Positions 8,099 through 17,190 are shown, counted from the first letter of the stretch. The stretch is 35,259 nucleotides of DNA from an uncultured Clostridium sp. (GCA_934746785.1 CAKVFO010000012.1:1-35259), one strand, 5' to 3'. The notes: generated from the letters alone by a model not told the origin. Numbers and translations are program-made.

Positions 8099-10012
8099 TT
8101 AAACTTTAGTATCTAAAGCTGAACTGCTTCCTGTATCAAAAAATTCTCTGCATGTTGTAAGATTAACTTCTTCTACTTTTTCATGCACATTAACATTTAC
8201 CAAGTAGCCTAAAGCACTTAGCTTTTCTGTAAGCTGTTTAGTTCCCTTAGATATGAAATTCATATATTTATTTATGCATTTTATATCTACATTAAGACTA
8301 TTATCTAAGACACTAATATATGCATCAACAGTTCCCATATTAACAGTTTTAACAGCCACAACCATTTTCACATTAGAACTATCTATCTTTTTATTTCCTT
8401 TTCTATCATCCTTGATTATAAGCTTACAAGGATAATCCTTATTTGCCCTGCTTATAGGTACATCTAAATAGTAATATTCATTACTTAATGAATTAAATAA
8501 CTTAAAGTCATTTAAATTACTTTTTATAAATTCTGCAACTTTACCTTCTAAAGATTTACCTGTCAACTCTTCTGAGTGTGATAAAAGCTGTCTTATTACA
8601 TCTTTCATATCATTTATCTTTCCATTGACTCCATTCTTTACTATTATTGATGATGTCAATTTTCTCGACTGGCTTAAAACATCTTTACTTTCTGTCTTTA
8701 CATCTTTAATTATTTCTTTTTGAATATCGTCAGTATTTTCATTTGAAACATTATTTTTTACTACAGAAGACTCGTTCTTATTAGATATATGTTCCTTATC
8801 TTGAGAAAGCTGATCTAGCTGTTCATTATTTATTTCCTTACTATCAAAAACTAATACATCTTTTAACTTTGCTATTTCTCCTTCATTTAACGTCACGTCT
8901 TTACCAAAGAGTTCTTTAATTGCTGCTTCTAAAATTTCCTTATTTATAGTTTTTGCTCCAATAATTCTCTGAAAACTATCTTGCAGTTCTTTCTCACTCA
9001 TATTATCTAATTTATTAAATACCTGTTGTAATTCTATACCTTTAAAAATTTCTTTATTACTAACTAAAATATCTTTTATTGTATCCCTAGTAATTTTAGT
9101 TTCCTCTCCACCTATAGCTTTTAGAAGATTCAGAAGACTTACTTTGCTTCTACTTCCTGTTGTATTATCATAAACCTTTAATCCCATACTTTGTTTTTGA
9201 GAATATCTTACCGTTTCATCATTATCTATTTCTTTATGATTTACCATCTGCCCCTTATCACTATTCATATTAGTTTTATTTGACATAGCATATTTCTCTA
9301 AATTTAAACTTTTGAATTCTTTAAGAACATTATCAAACTGCTCTTTTATAGTTATATCACCTTTAAATAACTTATTATAACTATCTATATTTTCTTTATT
9401 AATATCTATGTTATTCTCAAGAAATAATAAAATATCATCCTGACTCATTGTTTTAAATGATGTAAAAAACTCATTAAGGGTATTTCTTATAGCAGCTACT
9501 TCTGGTGCTCCTGGATCAATTCCTTTTGCAGATATATAATTGTTAATAAACTCATCTATTTCAACCTTATTCCCAAGCTTTTGACTTAAATTGAAAATAC
9601 TCTTAACAAAATCAATATTATCCTTAGACAAAGATATATTAAACTTTGTCATTGCCTTTAGAACTTCAAAATCTTCTTTACTAATACCTTCTTTGCTAAT
9701 AAACTCCTTTACTGCATCATCTTCTATAACTTCACTTCTAGTATGTGACTCATTAATTATTTTAAGCTTTATTTTACCATCTTCAAAACCTTCTACCTTA
9801 AATTGTAGAAGCTGTTGACCTTGTGTCGTAGATTCATCTAATAAATCAGCGCTAAACTGCCATCCATCTATTAATTTTATAAGAACTTCTTTCCCATCGC
9901 CCTTTGCTACAATTCTACCTTTAAAAGTTTCGCCCTCTTCAAAAGTCAATTTGCTAGATATTTTCTTTTCACTATATCTGTTTGTATTTCCTACATTCCA
10001 AATTGCTGGCAT
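8099..10012 (-). CDS. FliK-like hook-length-control-related protein (YlqG position)
   Basis: A 637-aa hydrophilic protein with no signal peptide or membrane helix. Residues 20-90 form a beta-rich domain (GETFKGRIVAKGDGKEVLIK). The long middle (90-500) is rich in Lys, Asn, Glu and Ser, with degenerate helical segments such as ISKEDFEVLKAM and ITRDTIKDILVSN. The last 130 residues resemble the globular C-terminal domain of FliK (Flg_hook): LDVPISRAN, then KTVNMGTVDAYISVLDN and a helix KQLTEKLSALGYLVNVNV. In flagella FliK measures the hook and switches FlhB specificity; the next gene encodes an FlhB-like C-terminal domain, so the pair keeps the FliK-FlhB partnership outside a flagellar locus. It starts at ATG 10012 with AAGGAG eight bases ahead. 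The assignment rests on the C-terminus and context. Confidence 0.65.
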   Translation of the reverse strand: MPAIWNVGNTNRYSEKKISSKLTFEEGETFKGRIVAKGDGKEVLIKLIDGWQFSADLLDESTTQGQQLLQFKVEGFEDGKIKLKIINESHTRSEVIEDDAVKEFISKEGISKEDFEVLKAMTKFNISLSKDNIDFVKSIFNLSQKLGNKVEIDEFINNYISAKGIDPGAPEVAAIRNTLNEFFTSFKTMSQDDILLFLENNIDINKENIDSYNKLFKGDITIKEQFDNVLKEFKSLNLEKYAMSNKTNMNSDKGQMVNHKEIDNDETVRYSQKQSMGLKVYDNTTGSRSKVSLLNLLKAIGGEETKITRDTIKDILVSNKEIFKGIELQQVFNKLDNMSEKELQDSFQRIIGAKTINKEILEAAIKELFGKDVTLNEGEIAKLKDVLVFDSKEINNEQLDQLSQDKEHISNKNESSVVKNNVSNENTDDIQKEIIKDVKTESKDVLSQSRKLTSSIIVKNGVNGKINDMKDVIRQLLSHSEELTGKSLEGKVAEFIKSNLNDFKLFNSLSNEYYYLDVPISRANKDYPCKLIIKDDRKGNKKIDSSNVKMVVAVKTVNMGTVDAYISVLDNSLNVDIKCINKYMNFISKGTKQLTEKLSALGYLVNVNVHEKVEEVNLTTCREFFDTGSSSALDTKV

Positions 10013-10121
10013 AATAATTACTCCTTAAATATAAACTTATTACTATATTTATCGTATATTATTATTGAAAAATTTATAATAATACCACATATATCTATAT
10101 ATCCCCAAAACAACATAAATA

Positions 10122-10148
10122 AGGAGACTGGTATAATACCAGCCTCCT
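10122..10148 (-). terminator. Terminator of tyrS
   Basis: A 12-bp stem (AGGAGACTGGTA at 10122-10133 with TACCAGCCTCCT at 10137-10148, one G-U pair) with a 3-base loop lies 11 bases beyond the tyrS stop. The following minus-strand sequence, TTATTTATGTTGTTTT, is only moderately T-rich. Confidence 0.65.
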
Positions 10149-10159
10149 AAAAAAATATA

Positions 10160-11380
10160 TTAAACTAATTCAATTTTATGATAATTCTTCTTACCTCTTT
10201 TTACTAATACTGAACCATCTACAAAATCTTCTTCAGTTAAAGCTCTCTTAAAATCAGTAACCTTTTCACCATTTAAAGATAAGCCGCCTTGTTGAATTAA
10301 TCTTCTACCTTCAGCCTTAGAAGGTACTACTTTTTCTTCTGCTAATATAGTTAATATATCAGTTCCTAACTTATCTCTTGATATAGTAACCGTTGGAACA
10401 TTATCCATGTTAACTCCACCAGCAAATAATGCTCTTGCTGCTTCTTGAGCTTTAGCAGCTTCTTCTTCACCATGAATAAGTTTTGTTACTTCATAAGCTA
10501 GTATTTCCTTAGCTTTATTTATTTCAGAACCTTCTAGTGCTCCCAGCCTTCTTACTTCATCCATTGGAATAAATGTTAATAATGCTAAACATTTTTCAAC
10601 ATCTGCATCATCTACATTTCTCCAGTATTGATAGAAGTCAAATGGAGATGTCTTTTCAGGATCAAGCCATAATGCTCCTCCAACTGTTTTACCCATCTTT
10701 TGCCCTTGGCTGTTAGTTAATAATGTACATGTCATTGCAAAAGCTTCACCTTGAGATTTTCTTCTTATAAGGTTAACACCTGCAATCATGTTTGACCATT
10801 GATCATCTCCACCAAGTTCCATCTTACATCCGTACTTTTGATTTAGCATATAGAAATCATATCCTTGCATTAACATATAGTTAAATTCTAAGAACGATAA
10901 TCCCTTTTCCAATCTTTGTTTAAAACATTCAGCAGTTAACATCTTATTTACTGAGAAGTGAGTTCCGATATCTCTTAAAAAGTCTACATAATTTAAATTT
11001 AATAACCAATCTGCATTATTTACAAGTAATGCTTTATCATCAGAGAAATCTATAAGTCTCTCTAATTGTTTCTTTATACAATCAACATTATGTTGAATTT
11101 GTTCCTTTGTAAGCATCTTTCTCATATCAGTCTTACCACTTGGATCACCAATCATAGCTGTTCCGCCACCAACCAAAGCAATAGGTCTATGTCCAGCTTT
11201 TTGCATATGAGCCATAAACATCATTGCAATAAAGTGTCCAACATGTAAACTATCTGCTGTTGGGTCAAAGCCTATATAAAAAGTTATTTTCTCCTTCTCC
11301 AGCAATTCTCTTGTTTCAGCTTCATGTGTAAATTGCTTTATATAACCACGTTCTAATAACTCATCTAATACATTAGCCAT
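10160..11380 (-). CDS. tyrS: Tyrosyl-tRNA synthetase
   Basis: A 406-aa class I aminoacyl-tRNA synthetase that charges tRNA-Tyr. The N-terminal catalytic domain has YIGFDPTADSLHVGHF near residues 35-50, where HVGH is the HIGH signature, and KMGKT near residue 231 is the KMSKS loop. Tyrosine-pocket residues are seen in LEFNYMLMQGYDFYML and GGDDQW. An S4-like RNA-binding domain closes the protein (VPSKAEGRRLIQQGGLSLNGEKV, about 340-365). Start ATG 11380 has AGGAGG seven to eight bases upstream. The gene has its own promoter (11420-11448) and terminator. Its leader is only about 35 bases, so there is no room for a T-box, unlike many clostridial synthetase genes. Confidence 0.97.
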   Translation of the reverse strand: MANVLDELLERGYIKQFTHEAETRELLEKEKITFYIGFDPTADSLHVGHFIAMMFMAHMQKAGHRPIALVGGGTAMIGDPSGKTDMRKMLTKEQIQHNVDCIKKQLERLIDFSDDKALLVNNADWLLNLNYVDFLRDIGTHFSVNKMLTAECFKQRLEKGLSFLEFNYMLMQGYDFYMLNQKYGCKMELGGDDQWSNMIAGVNLIRRKSQGEAFAMTCTLLTNSQGQKMGKTVGGALWLDPEKTSPFDFYQYWRNVDDADVEKCLALLTFIPMDEVRRLGALEGSEINKAKEILAYEVTKLIHGEEEAAKAQEAARALFAGGVNMDNVPTVTISRDKLGTDILTILAEEKVVPSKAEGRRLIQQGGLSLNGEKVTDFKRALTEEDFVDGSVLVKRGKKNYHKIELV

Positions 11381-11419
11381 TAATAAAACCTCCTATTTCT
11401 TTTTTACATACTAATATAT

Positions 11420-11448
11420 AGTATAACCTCAAGCCCCCATTTTATCAA
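11420..11448 (-). promoter_or_regulatory. Housekeeping promoter of tyrS
   Basis: On the minus strand TTGATA (11448-11443) is separated by 17 bases from TATACT (11425-11420), a good sigma-A match. Transcription would start near 11413, about 33 bases before the tyrS ATG. Confidence 0.65.
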
Positions 11449-11481
11449 CTATTTCTATCTTTATATACATATATTATGTAT

Positions 11482-11525
11482 AAAAAAAGGCCCCTAAAAT
11501 TTCAAAAAACTTAAGAACCTTTTTA
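11482..11525 (-). terminator. Terminator of the small P-loop gene
   Basis: Minus-strand AAAAAGGTTCTTAA pairs with TTAGGGGCCTTTTT (14 pairs, several G-U), followed by more T residues. It lies about 30 bases after the stop at 11554 and upstream of the tyrS promoter. Confidence 0.7.
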
Positions 11526-11553
11526 TCTATTTAAATTTCAATTATTTTCAATC

Positions 11554-11964
11554 TTATGCTACATATTCTCTTATGAATACAGGTACTTCTTTTTCTTCAT
11601 AATTAATATTAATATATATATTTAAGCTAAACTTCTCTGCTAACTTTGATACCTTTCTAAAACATTTTTCAAACTCTTCTGTTTTGCTTATAGCTTCATC
11701 TAAAACGTTGTCAATATAGATATTTTCAATATCATAATCTTCAGAAAGTATTCCACATAACAATCCATAAAAATTTTGTTCTCCACCAATATTGAAATCT
11801 TTTGTTGATACAAATCTAATTCTTCTATCTATCTGCCTGATATGTTTTAAGCTGTTATCAATATAAACCGAAGCTCCCTTTGTTCCATCTATTTGTTCAT
11901 TTGCTAAATCAATTAGATTTTTAGTTTTTCCTGAACCTCTCTTATTACAGAATACTTGTATCAT
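11554..11964 (-). CDS. Small P-loop protein of unknown function
   Basis: A 136-aa protein with a nucleotide-binding motif at its very N-terminus: MIQVFCNKRGSGKT, where KRGSGKT at residues 8-14 resembles the deviant Walker A (KGGxGKT) of the ParA/MinD group. A hydrophobic strand ending in acid (IENIYIDNVLDE, about 82-93) can be Walker B. The protein is about half the size of a normal P-loop NTPase and ends after one more strand (LNIYININYEEK). ATG 11964 is favoured over the GTG three codons upstream because GAGGAG lies eight bases ahead of it. It stands alone between the diguanylate cyclase gene and tyrS and has its own terminator. I do not recognise a named family; nucleotide binding is inferred. 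Confidence 0.65.
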   Translation of the reverse strand: MIQVFCNKRGSGKTKNLIDLANEQIDGTKGASVYIDNSLKHIRQIDRRIRFVSTKDFNIGGEQNFYGLLCGILSEDYDIENIYIDNVLDEAISKTEEFEKCFRKVSKLAEKFSLNIYININYEEKEVPVFIREYVA

Positions 11965-12113
11965 CAGGACCACTCCTCTATCATTTTTAATAGACTAATA
12001 TATTAAATTATATTCATGGTATTATAATTAATTCTATTTTTATTAACATTTAATGATATTTCACGTTTTCAGTCATACAAAAAGTTCCAAAAGCAAAATA
12101 ATTTCCTATATAC

Positions 12114-12149
12114 TCAAAAAGGAGTATCAAAATTGACACTCCTTTTTGA
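12114..12149 (-). terminator. Terminator of the diguanylate cyclase gene
   Basis: A 12-bp stem (TCAAAAAGGAGT at 12114-12125 with ACTCCTTTTTGA at 12138-12149) and T-run on the minus strand lie 15 bases past the stop at 12164. The sequence between this point and the start at 11964 holds no gene. Confidence 0.8.
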
Positions 12150-12163
12150 ATATTCATAATATA

Positions 12164-13237
12164 TCAATTTATATTATATGACACTTTATTTTTTCCACTT
12201 GTTTTCGATTTATATAACAACTTATCAGCTTCTTTTATTACACTACTTATAGAATCTGTATTAGTACTACTAAAGGCTAAACCTATACTAGAAGTTATAT
12301 TTTTACTTACCTGTTCATATTGAATAATGTTATTTTCTATACTCTTTCTAATTTCTTCAACTCGTTTTGAAACATTTTCCTTATTATCAAAATCATCAAT
12401 ATATATAATAATTTCTTCGCCTCCATAACGAGCTAAAATATCTTTCTCGGTAATTTTATCCTTTATTACTCTCACTGTTTCTATTAGAACTTTATCACCA
12501 AATTGATGACCATACACATCATTACATTTCTTGAAATCATCAAGATCCATCATAACTATAGCATATTCTTTTGAATTATTACTTTCTAATTTTTTTTGTA
12601 TACATTGAAAAAAATATCTTCTATTATAAATTCCTAACAATGGATCTCTCTTTGCAGTTTCATTAACCTTTTTATACAACATAGAATTTTCTAATCCAAT
12701 AGCAATTTGATTTGCTATTGCTCTTAAAAATGTATAATGCTCCTCTCCCAAGAAATTGTTATTCTTGTGTTCAACTAATATAAATCCAAAATATTTCTTT
12801 CGTAACTTTATAGGCATTCCCATTATTGAACATATATTTAAGTTAGAATCTTTATAATATCTTATTCCATCCTTACTATTAAGAATGTAACTTTTCCCCG
12901 ATTCAATATATGCCTTTTCATCGTTTGTTAAATTTAATTCCCCATTTTTAATATTTGTTACCTTAACCTTCATTTCTCCTTCCTCACTTAGAAGTATTGT
13001 TGAATAAGAAACTCCTAACAATCCTAAAATCATATCATTAATCATTGATATAAGATTTTCATCACTTATGAAGGTATTTATATACTTGCTTATCTCAACT
13101 ATGTTTGCTAGAACATTAATATCCTTTTCCAGCTTCATAATCTTCTTTGATAGTTTCTGCATCTGCAGTTCACTACTTACTTGATAATTTTCATATTCTT
13201 TTTTTAATTCACAGTATTTTAAAGTATCATCCTGCAT
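12164..13237 (-). CDS. GAF-GGDEF diguanylate cyclase
   Basis: A 357-aa cytoplasmic signalling enzyme expected to join two GTP into cyclic di-GMP. Residues 1-40 form a coiled coil, residues about 45-190 a GAF sensor domain (ISKYINTFISDENLISMIND ... ICSIMGMPIKLRKKYFGFIL), and 195-357 the GGDEF domain, opening with DPLLGIYNRRYFF and with DLDDFKKCND for metal and base binding. The active-site loop is RYGGEEI, so the last Phe of GGEEF is Ile, a conservative change. The position of the RxxD inhibitory site five residues upstream reads TEKD, so product inhibition is probably absent. It starts at ATG 13237, preceded by GGTGGGTG. It is a monocistronic gene with a terminator; the GAF ligand is unknown. 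Confidence 0.88.
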   Translation of the reverse strand: MQDDTLKYCELKKEYENYQVSSELQMQKLSKKIMKLEKDINVLANIVEISKYINTFISDENLISMINDMILGLLGVSYSTILLSEEGEMKVKVTNIKNGELNLTNDEKAYIESGKSYILNSKDGIRYYKDSNLNICSIMGMPIKLRKKYFGFILVEHKNNNFLGEEHYTFLRAIANQIAIGLENSMLYKKVNETAKRDPLLGIYNRRYFFQCIQKKLESNNSKEYAIVMMDLDDFKKCNDVYGHQFGDKVLIETVRVIKDKITEKDILARYGGEEIIIYIDDFDNKENVSKRVEEIRKSIENNIIQYEQVSKNITSSIGLAFSSTNTDSISSVIKEADKLLYKSKTSGKNKVSYNIN

Positions 13238-13346
13238 ATTTCACCCACCCTATATTTTAGGAATGATAACCTATAAAACTGATTTATATAGTCACTTATT
13301 ATAATAACCTTTTTCTTCTTATATATCAATTAAAATGTATTTTTTA

Positions 13347-14462
13347 TCATAAACTATTTCTTGTAAGGCTGCTTCCATCAATATCTATATTAATATTTGA
13401 ATTTAATACAGTATTTTCTAAAAAATTCTCATCATATGAATAAGGGTATCTTTCTTCTAATAATCTATTTACGCCTAAAATATCTATACCTTTTTTCTTA
13501 TACTCTTCAAAGAATTCCTCTTCATATCTTTTTAATTTAGCCTCCTGTTCAGTTTTTATAATATCAAGAACACCTTGTTCTACTTGTAAAGTACCTTGAA
13601 TTTCTCCTATAGTAACCTTTATATCTATATTTTTAGTCAAAACTATTTTATTATCTTCCATAATTATGTCTGTATTGTTAGTCTCATCTAATATATCCAA
13701 TGTTATAAATTTTCCTGTATCATAAGGATTAGGTACCTCAAAAGTTCCCTCCCTAACATTTCTCATTAAAATATTATATATTAGAACATCATCTGCTTTT
13801 AATTTTCCAATCATTTTATTATTATGCATTATAGCTCCACCACTTAGTTCTATTCTATTTTCTATCTCATTATCTTTTAATTCAATGACACTCATAAAAC
13901 TATTTTTAGAGCCTGTTAAAGTATTAGTTATATAATCATTAACGTTTGAATGAACTACCTTCCCATTTTTATTGTTCTTTTGTATAAGTTCATCTAAATA
14001 TAATCCTAAATATTCATCATCATTATTTACTACATCTAATAGTTCTTTTATATCCCCTGAATAAATAAACATATATGGTTTAAAGCTAAATTGTTGATCA
14101 TTATTAATTAAATCAATATAATTCTTTACACCATCTCTTGCCGTTTCTTCAGTAAAAATATAAGCTCTTACTTGACTAAAATTTAGGATATTATTTGAAG
14201 AAACATTCACATCTCTTATTGCTTCAAGAGATGTTTTTCCTCTTCCTTTATACATTACTCTTCTTCCTTTATCTGAACTGTTATTAGCATCTCTATAAGG
14301 CCTTACACAGTCAATATATAAAACAACTTCATTATGTTCATCTTTATCAAAAATAACTGATGTTGCAAAAGTCATCTTATTAATCTCTCTATAGTTATAG
14401 CATGCTGTCAAGTTAATAATTATAAATAACAGCACTATTATATCAGCTATTTTTCTTTTCAT
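13347..14462 (-). CDS. gerKC: Ger(x)C-family germination lipoprotein
   Basis: A 371-aa lipoprotein, the C subunit of a GerA-type spore germinant receptor. The signal peptide ends in LTAC, a lipobox, with the cysteine near residue 22; after that comes the family opening YNYREINKM. The rest is the extracellular three-domain region typical of GerBC/GerKC, about 350 residues long. ATG 14462 is chosen because GGGGAG lies seven bases upstream; the ATG nine codons further up lacks a site and would put the signal peptide out of place. It overlaps the end of the A-subunit gene by 20 bases, so the two are translationally coupled. The receptor sits in the spore inner membrane and triggers germination in response to small molecules. 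Confidence 0.92.
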   Translation of the reverse strand: MKRKIADIIVLLFIIINLTACYNYREINKMTFATSVIFDKDEHNEVVLYIDCVRPYRDANNSSDKGRRVMYKGRGKTSLEAIRDVNVSSNNILNFSQVRAYIFTEETARDGVKNYIDLINNDQQFSFKPYMFIYSGDIKELLDVVNNDDEYLGLYLDELIQKNNKNGKVVHSNVNDYITNTLTGSKNSFMSVIELKDNEIENRIELSGGAIMHNNKMIGKLKADDVLIYNILMRNVREGTFEVPNPYDTGKFITLDILDETNNTDIIMEDNKIVLTKNIDIKVTIGEIQGTLQVEQGVLDIIKTEQEAKLKRYEEEFFEEYKKKGIDILGVNRLLEERYPYSYDENFLENTVLNSNINIDIDGSSLTRNSL

Positions 14463-15864
14463 TTCTATTCTCCCCTCCACTCTGTACAACTTGATTTGAT
14501 ATTCTTCTTAAATCTCCTCTAAAGATAATATCCTTAAATTTATATGTACTAATACTTCCTAATGGGAATAAATAAGAATATCCCCCTGTCTCTAAATCTG
14601 CCATCTTAGCTAATAATGTAAGACTTATCATTAAAAATCCTGGCAATCCAAAAAGAGCACTTACAATTGTAATTATTATGGACCATATTGACATAGCTCC
14701 ATATAGTTTTGGAGTTAGAAAATAACTTAATGTACTTGCTGCAACAATAATAATAGTAATTCTTGAAGCTATTCCTGCTCCAACTACTGCATCTCCTAAA
14801 ATAAGTCCTGCAACTATACTCATTGCTCCTCCAATAGGCTGAGGTAATCTTACTCCTGCCTCTTTTATAATTTGAAATGCAATCATCATTAGAAGAACTT
14901 CTACTATTGTAGGAAGTGGTACTCCAGCTCTTGATACAGCAAGTCTAAACACAAATATAGATGGTATAAGAGCAAAATGATGAGTAAGTATAGCTACATA
15001 CAAACCTGGTAAAAAAGAAGCTATAAAAAATGCTATCCATCTAAGAACTCTAGTAAAATTAACAAAATATTTATTTAAATAATAATCATCTGGTGCTTGA
15101 AAGTTTTCAAGAAAGAAATAAGGCACTGTTATAACAAATGGCGTTCCATCAACTATAACTCCTACTCGTCCTTCAAATAACTTAGCCGCTGCTTCATCTG
15201 GTTTTTCTGTATATCCTACTGTATCAAAAACAGATTTTTTCCCTCTAAGTTCTGATTCAATATAGTTTGTATCTAATATGAAGTTTAAATCTAACTTATT
15301 AACTGTAGACTTAACTTGATCTACTAAATATTCAGGTGCTACCCCTTTTATATAGCTTATACAAACAGTGGTATTACTTTTTTCACCTACTACTACTGCT
15401 TCAAACTTTAAATCTGCATTTTTAACCTTTCTTCTTATTAAAGACACATTGTCAACGATCGACTCTGTAAAACCTTCTCTAGGCCCCTTTACTACTGCTT
15501 CTGTTACTGGAATAGATACTCCTCTTTTTACATATCCCTTAGCTTCAGCATATAAAATTTTCTCATAATCATGAAAAATTATTGCTACATCCCCAGACAA
15601 TATATGATCAACTGCATCATTAATGTCTTTTACAAATCCTGCAAGATTAATATCAAGAGCCTTATAAAGAAGTTCATCTATAGTCTTATAATCATATCTT
15701 TGCTCTTTTAATGGATTAATAATATATTCACTTACAAACATAGTGCTACATAAATCATCTATAAAGACTAAAGTACATTCACCAAGGCATGTTGATATCT
15801 GCCTAAATTTCACATCAAATACTCCCTCAAATTTTTCCTTCAAAAAATTAATATCTTTTATCAT
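14443..15864 (-). CDS. gerKA: GerA-family germinant receptor subunit A
   Basis: A 473-aa GerA-family protein, the A subunit of a germinant receptor. Residues 1-240 form the cytosolic N-terminal region with the family segments DINDAVDHILSGDVAIIF, YVKRGVSIPVTEAVVKGPRE and FTESIVDNVSLIRRKVK. From about 260 there are four to five membrane helices containing ALIPSIFVFRLAVSRAGVPL and RLPQPIGGAMSIVAGLILGD, both highly typical of the family. The start ATG 15864 follows AGGTGATG. The gene is divergent from gerKB (101 bases apart), the layout known for C. perfringens gerKB / gerKA-gerKC, which is why the gerK symbols are used. A forespore promoter fits just upstream. The germinant cannot be told from sequence. 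Confidence 0.93.
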   Translation of the reverse strand: MIKDINFLKEKFEGVFDVKFRQISTCLGECTLVFIDDLCSTMFVSEYIINPLKEQRYDYKTIDELLYKALDINLAGFVKDINDAVDHILSGDVAIIFHDYEKILYAEAKGYVKRGVSIPVTEAVVKGPREGFTESIVDNVSLIRRKVKNADLKFEAVVVGEKSNTTVCISYIKGVAPEYLVDQVKSTVNKLDLNFILDTNYIESELRGKKSVFDTVGYTEKPDEAAAKLFEGRVGVIVDGTPFVITVPYFFLENFQAPDDYYLNKYFVNFTRVLRWIAFFIASFLPGLYVAILTHHFALIPSIFVFRLAVSRAGVPLPTIVEVLLMMIAFQIIKEAGVRLPQPIGGAMSIVAGLILGDAVVGAGIASRITIIIVAASTLSYFLTPKLYGAMSIWSIIITIVSALFGLPGFLMISLTLLAKMADLETGGYSYLFPLGSISTYKFKDIIFRGDLRRISNQVVQSGGENRNEKKNS

Positions 15865-15881
15865 TAAACATCACCTAAAAG

Positions 15882-15912
15882 TATTATTCCTCTTAAAAAT
15901 GTTTAATATTCG
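15882..15912 (-). promoter_or_regulatory. Possible sigma-G promoter of gerKA-gerKC
   Basis: On the minus strand CGAATA (15912-15907) is followed after 18 bases by AATAATA (15888-15882), close to the forespore sigma-G consensus (TGMATA, 18 bases, CATWMTA). It is placed just upstream of the gerKA start, where such a promoter is expected for a germinant receptor. Confidence 0.5.
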
Positions 15913-15929
15913 TATTTTAGAGAATACTA
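15900..15929 (+). promoter_or_regulatory. Possible sigma-G promoter of gerKB
   Basis: TGTTTA (15900-15905), a 17-base spacer and AATACTA (15923-15929) weakly fit the forespore consensus and lie 37 bases before gerKB. The -35 elements of the two divergent promoters would overlap, which would tie expression of the three subunits together. Confidence 0.35.
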
Positions 15930-15965
15930 AATTTAAAAATGTATTTATAAGAGAGGGAGATTTAC

Positions 15966-17051
15966 ATGAATAAAATGTCAACTAAACATTTAATGTTTTT
16001 TATAGTAGCTGTAAGCATAATTTCACTTAGAAGCTATTCATCAATATTTATTAATTACGGGGGAAGGGATAGTGGTTTAATTGCTATTATTGCATGTATT
16101 TTTATTGGAATTTACTTTACTATTCTTATGGGCATATGTGAAAAGACAAATTGTTATAATTTCTTAGATATGATTAAGCGTAATTTTTCAAAACCTATAG
16201 CTAGTATTATTACACTTATTTTTTCTATAGGACTTTTTTTAACTTCAATAGAAGCTTCTTCTGTAGAAGCTAGTTCTATACATACTAATTACTTTTTATC
16301 AACACCTACATGGTACTGCTTATTATTTTTCATAATTCCTGCTGCCTATGTATTAACTAAAAACTTTAGCTCAATATTGATAACAGTAATACTTTCTGTT
16401 TCATTAGTTGTTTTAGGTGATATTATATTATTTATACTTTTAGCAAAATATTTAGATTTCAATTATTTATTACCTATATTAAAAGATGGTTTTAATCAAA
16501 GCAAATGGATATGCCTTCTTCAAATAATATGTTCATTATCATCAATCTCCATAGTATTACCTCATTTATGTCATCTTGACTCAAAAAAATATTTAAAGAG
16601 ATATAGCGTATTTGCAATCATTGTATGTGGAATTTTAATTGTTGCTTCTTTTGTATCTATAATAACCTTCTTTGGTCCTGAACGTGCAGGAAATATATTT
16701 TATCCTGAATATGTAGCATCTCAAAGAGTACAAATTGCTTCCTTTTTAGAATTTGGTGAATTATTTTATATATTTAGAAGTGTTATCATGTGGTTTCTAA
16801 AGTATATTTTAGCTTCCTCAGGAATATTATTATTGTATAAAGATAAAATTAATAATAAGACGATATTTATAATTCTTTATAGCACAATAATGTTTGTTGC
16901 CTCATATATATTAACAGAAAGTCAATACTACTTATTTGACACCTTAGAAATTATACAATGGGTTCTTGGATTTACATTTATAATAATTCCTTCAATTTGT
17001 TTCTTTACTAATTGTATTAAATCTAAAAGAAATATAAATAAAATTAATTAA
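15966..17051 (+). CDS. gerKB: GerAB/GerKB-family germination permease
   Basis: A 361-aa polytopic membrane protein with about ten hydrophobic helices, of the endospore germination permease family (an amino acid transporter-like fold). Family landmarks include the opening helix (HLMFFIVAVSIISLRSYSS), LILPILKDG-type text in YLLPILKDGF, and the late FITFFGPERA-like segment. This is the B subunit that binds the germinant and may conduct ions. It begins at ATG 15966 with GAGGGAG upstream and is divergent from gerKA-gerKC. Length is normal for the family (about 360-370). It is followed after about 75 bases by the leader of the zinc-ribbon gene, without a clear terminator of its own. Confidence 0.92.
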   Translation: MNKMSTKHLMFFIVAVSIISLRSYSSIFINYGGRDSGLIAIIACIFIGIYFTILMGICEKTNCYNFLDMIKRNFSKPIASIITLIFSIGLFLTSIEASSVEASSIHTNYFLSTPTWYCLLFFIIPAAYVLTKNFSSILITVILSVSLVVLGDIILFILLAKYLDFNYLLPILKDGFNQSKWICLLQIICSLSSISIVLPHLCHLDSKKYLKRYSVFAIIVCGILIVASFVSIITFFGPERAGNIFYPEYVASQRVQIASFLEFGELFYIFRSVIMWFLKYILASSGILLLYKDKINNKTIFIILYSTIMFVASYILTESQYYLFDTLEIIQWVLGFTFIIIPSICFFTNCIKSKRNINKIN

Positions 17052-17126
17052 CTTTATAAGGCTATCTATTATGCTGTAATATTTTTTATAAATATATAAT
17101 TGGTGATTTTCTTCCATACTAATCCT

Positions 17127-17190
17127 TCCTTAAAAATTCAGGTAAGGTTAAAGTTATGAAGGTCAATTTACCTTAAGAATTTTTAGGAGG
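17127..17190 (+). promoter_or_regulatory. Stem that buries the Shine-Dalgarno of the zinc-ribbon gene
   Basis: The AGGAGG ribosome site (17185-17190) lies at the base of a long potential stem. GAATTTTTAGGA (17177-17188) pairs with TCCTTAAAAATTC (17127-17139, one bulged T), and GGTAA (17141-17145) pairs with TTACC (17168-17172), leaving a loop of about 22 bases. In the folded state ribosome access would be blocked, which suggests translational control (thermometer, ligand or protein). No named riboswitch motif is recognised, and folding was done by eye. Confidence 0.5.
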
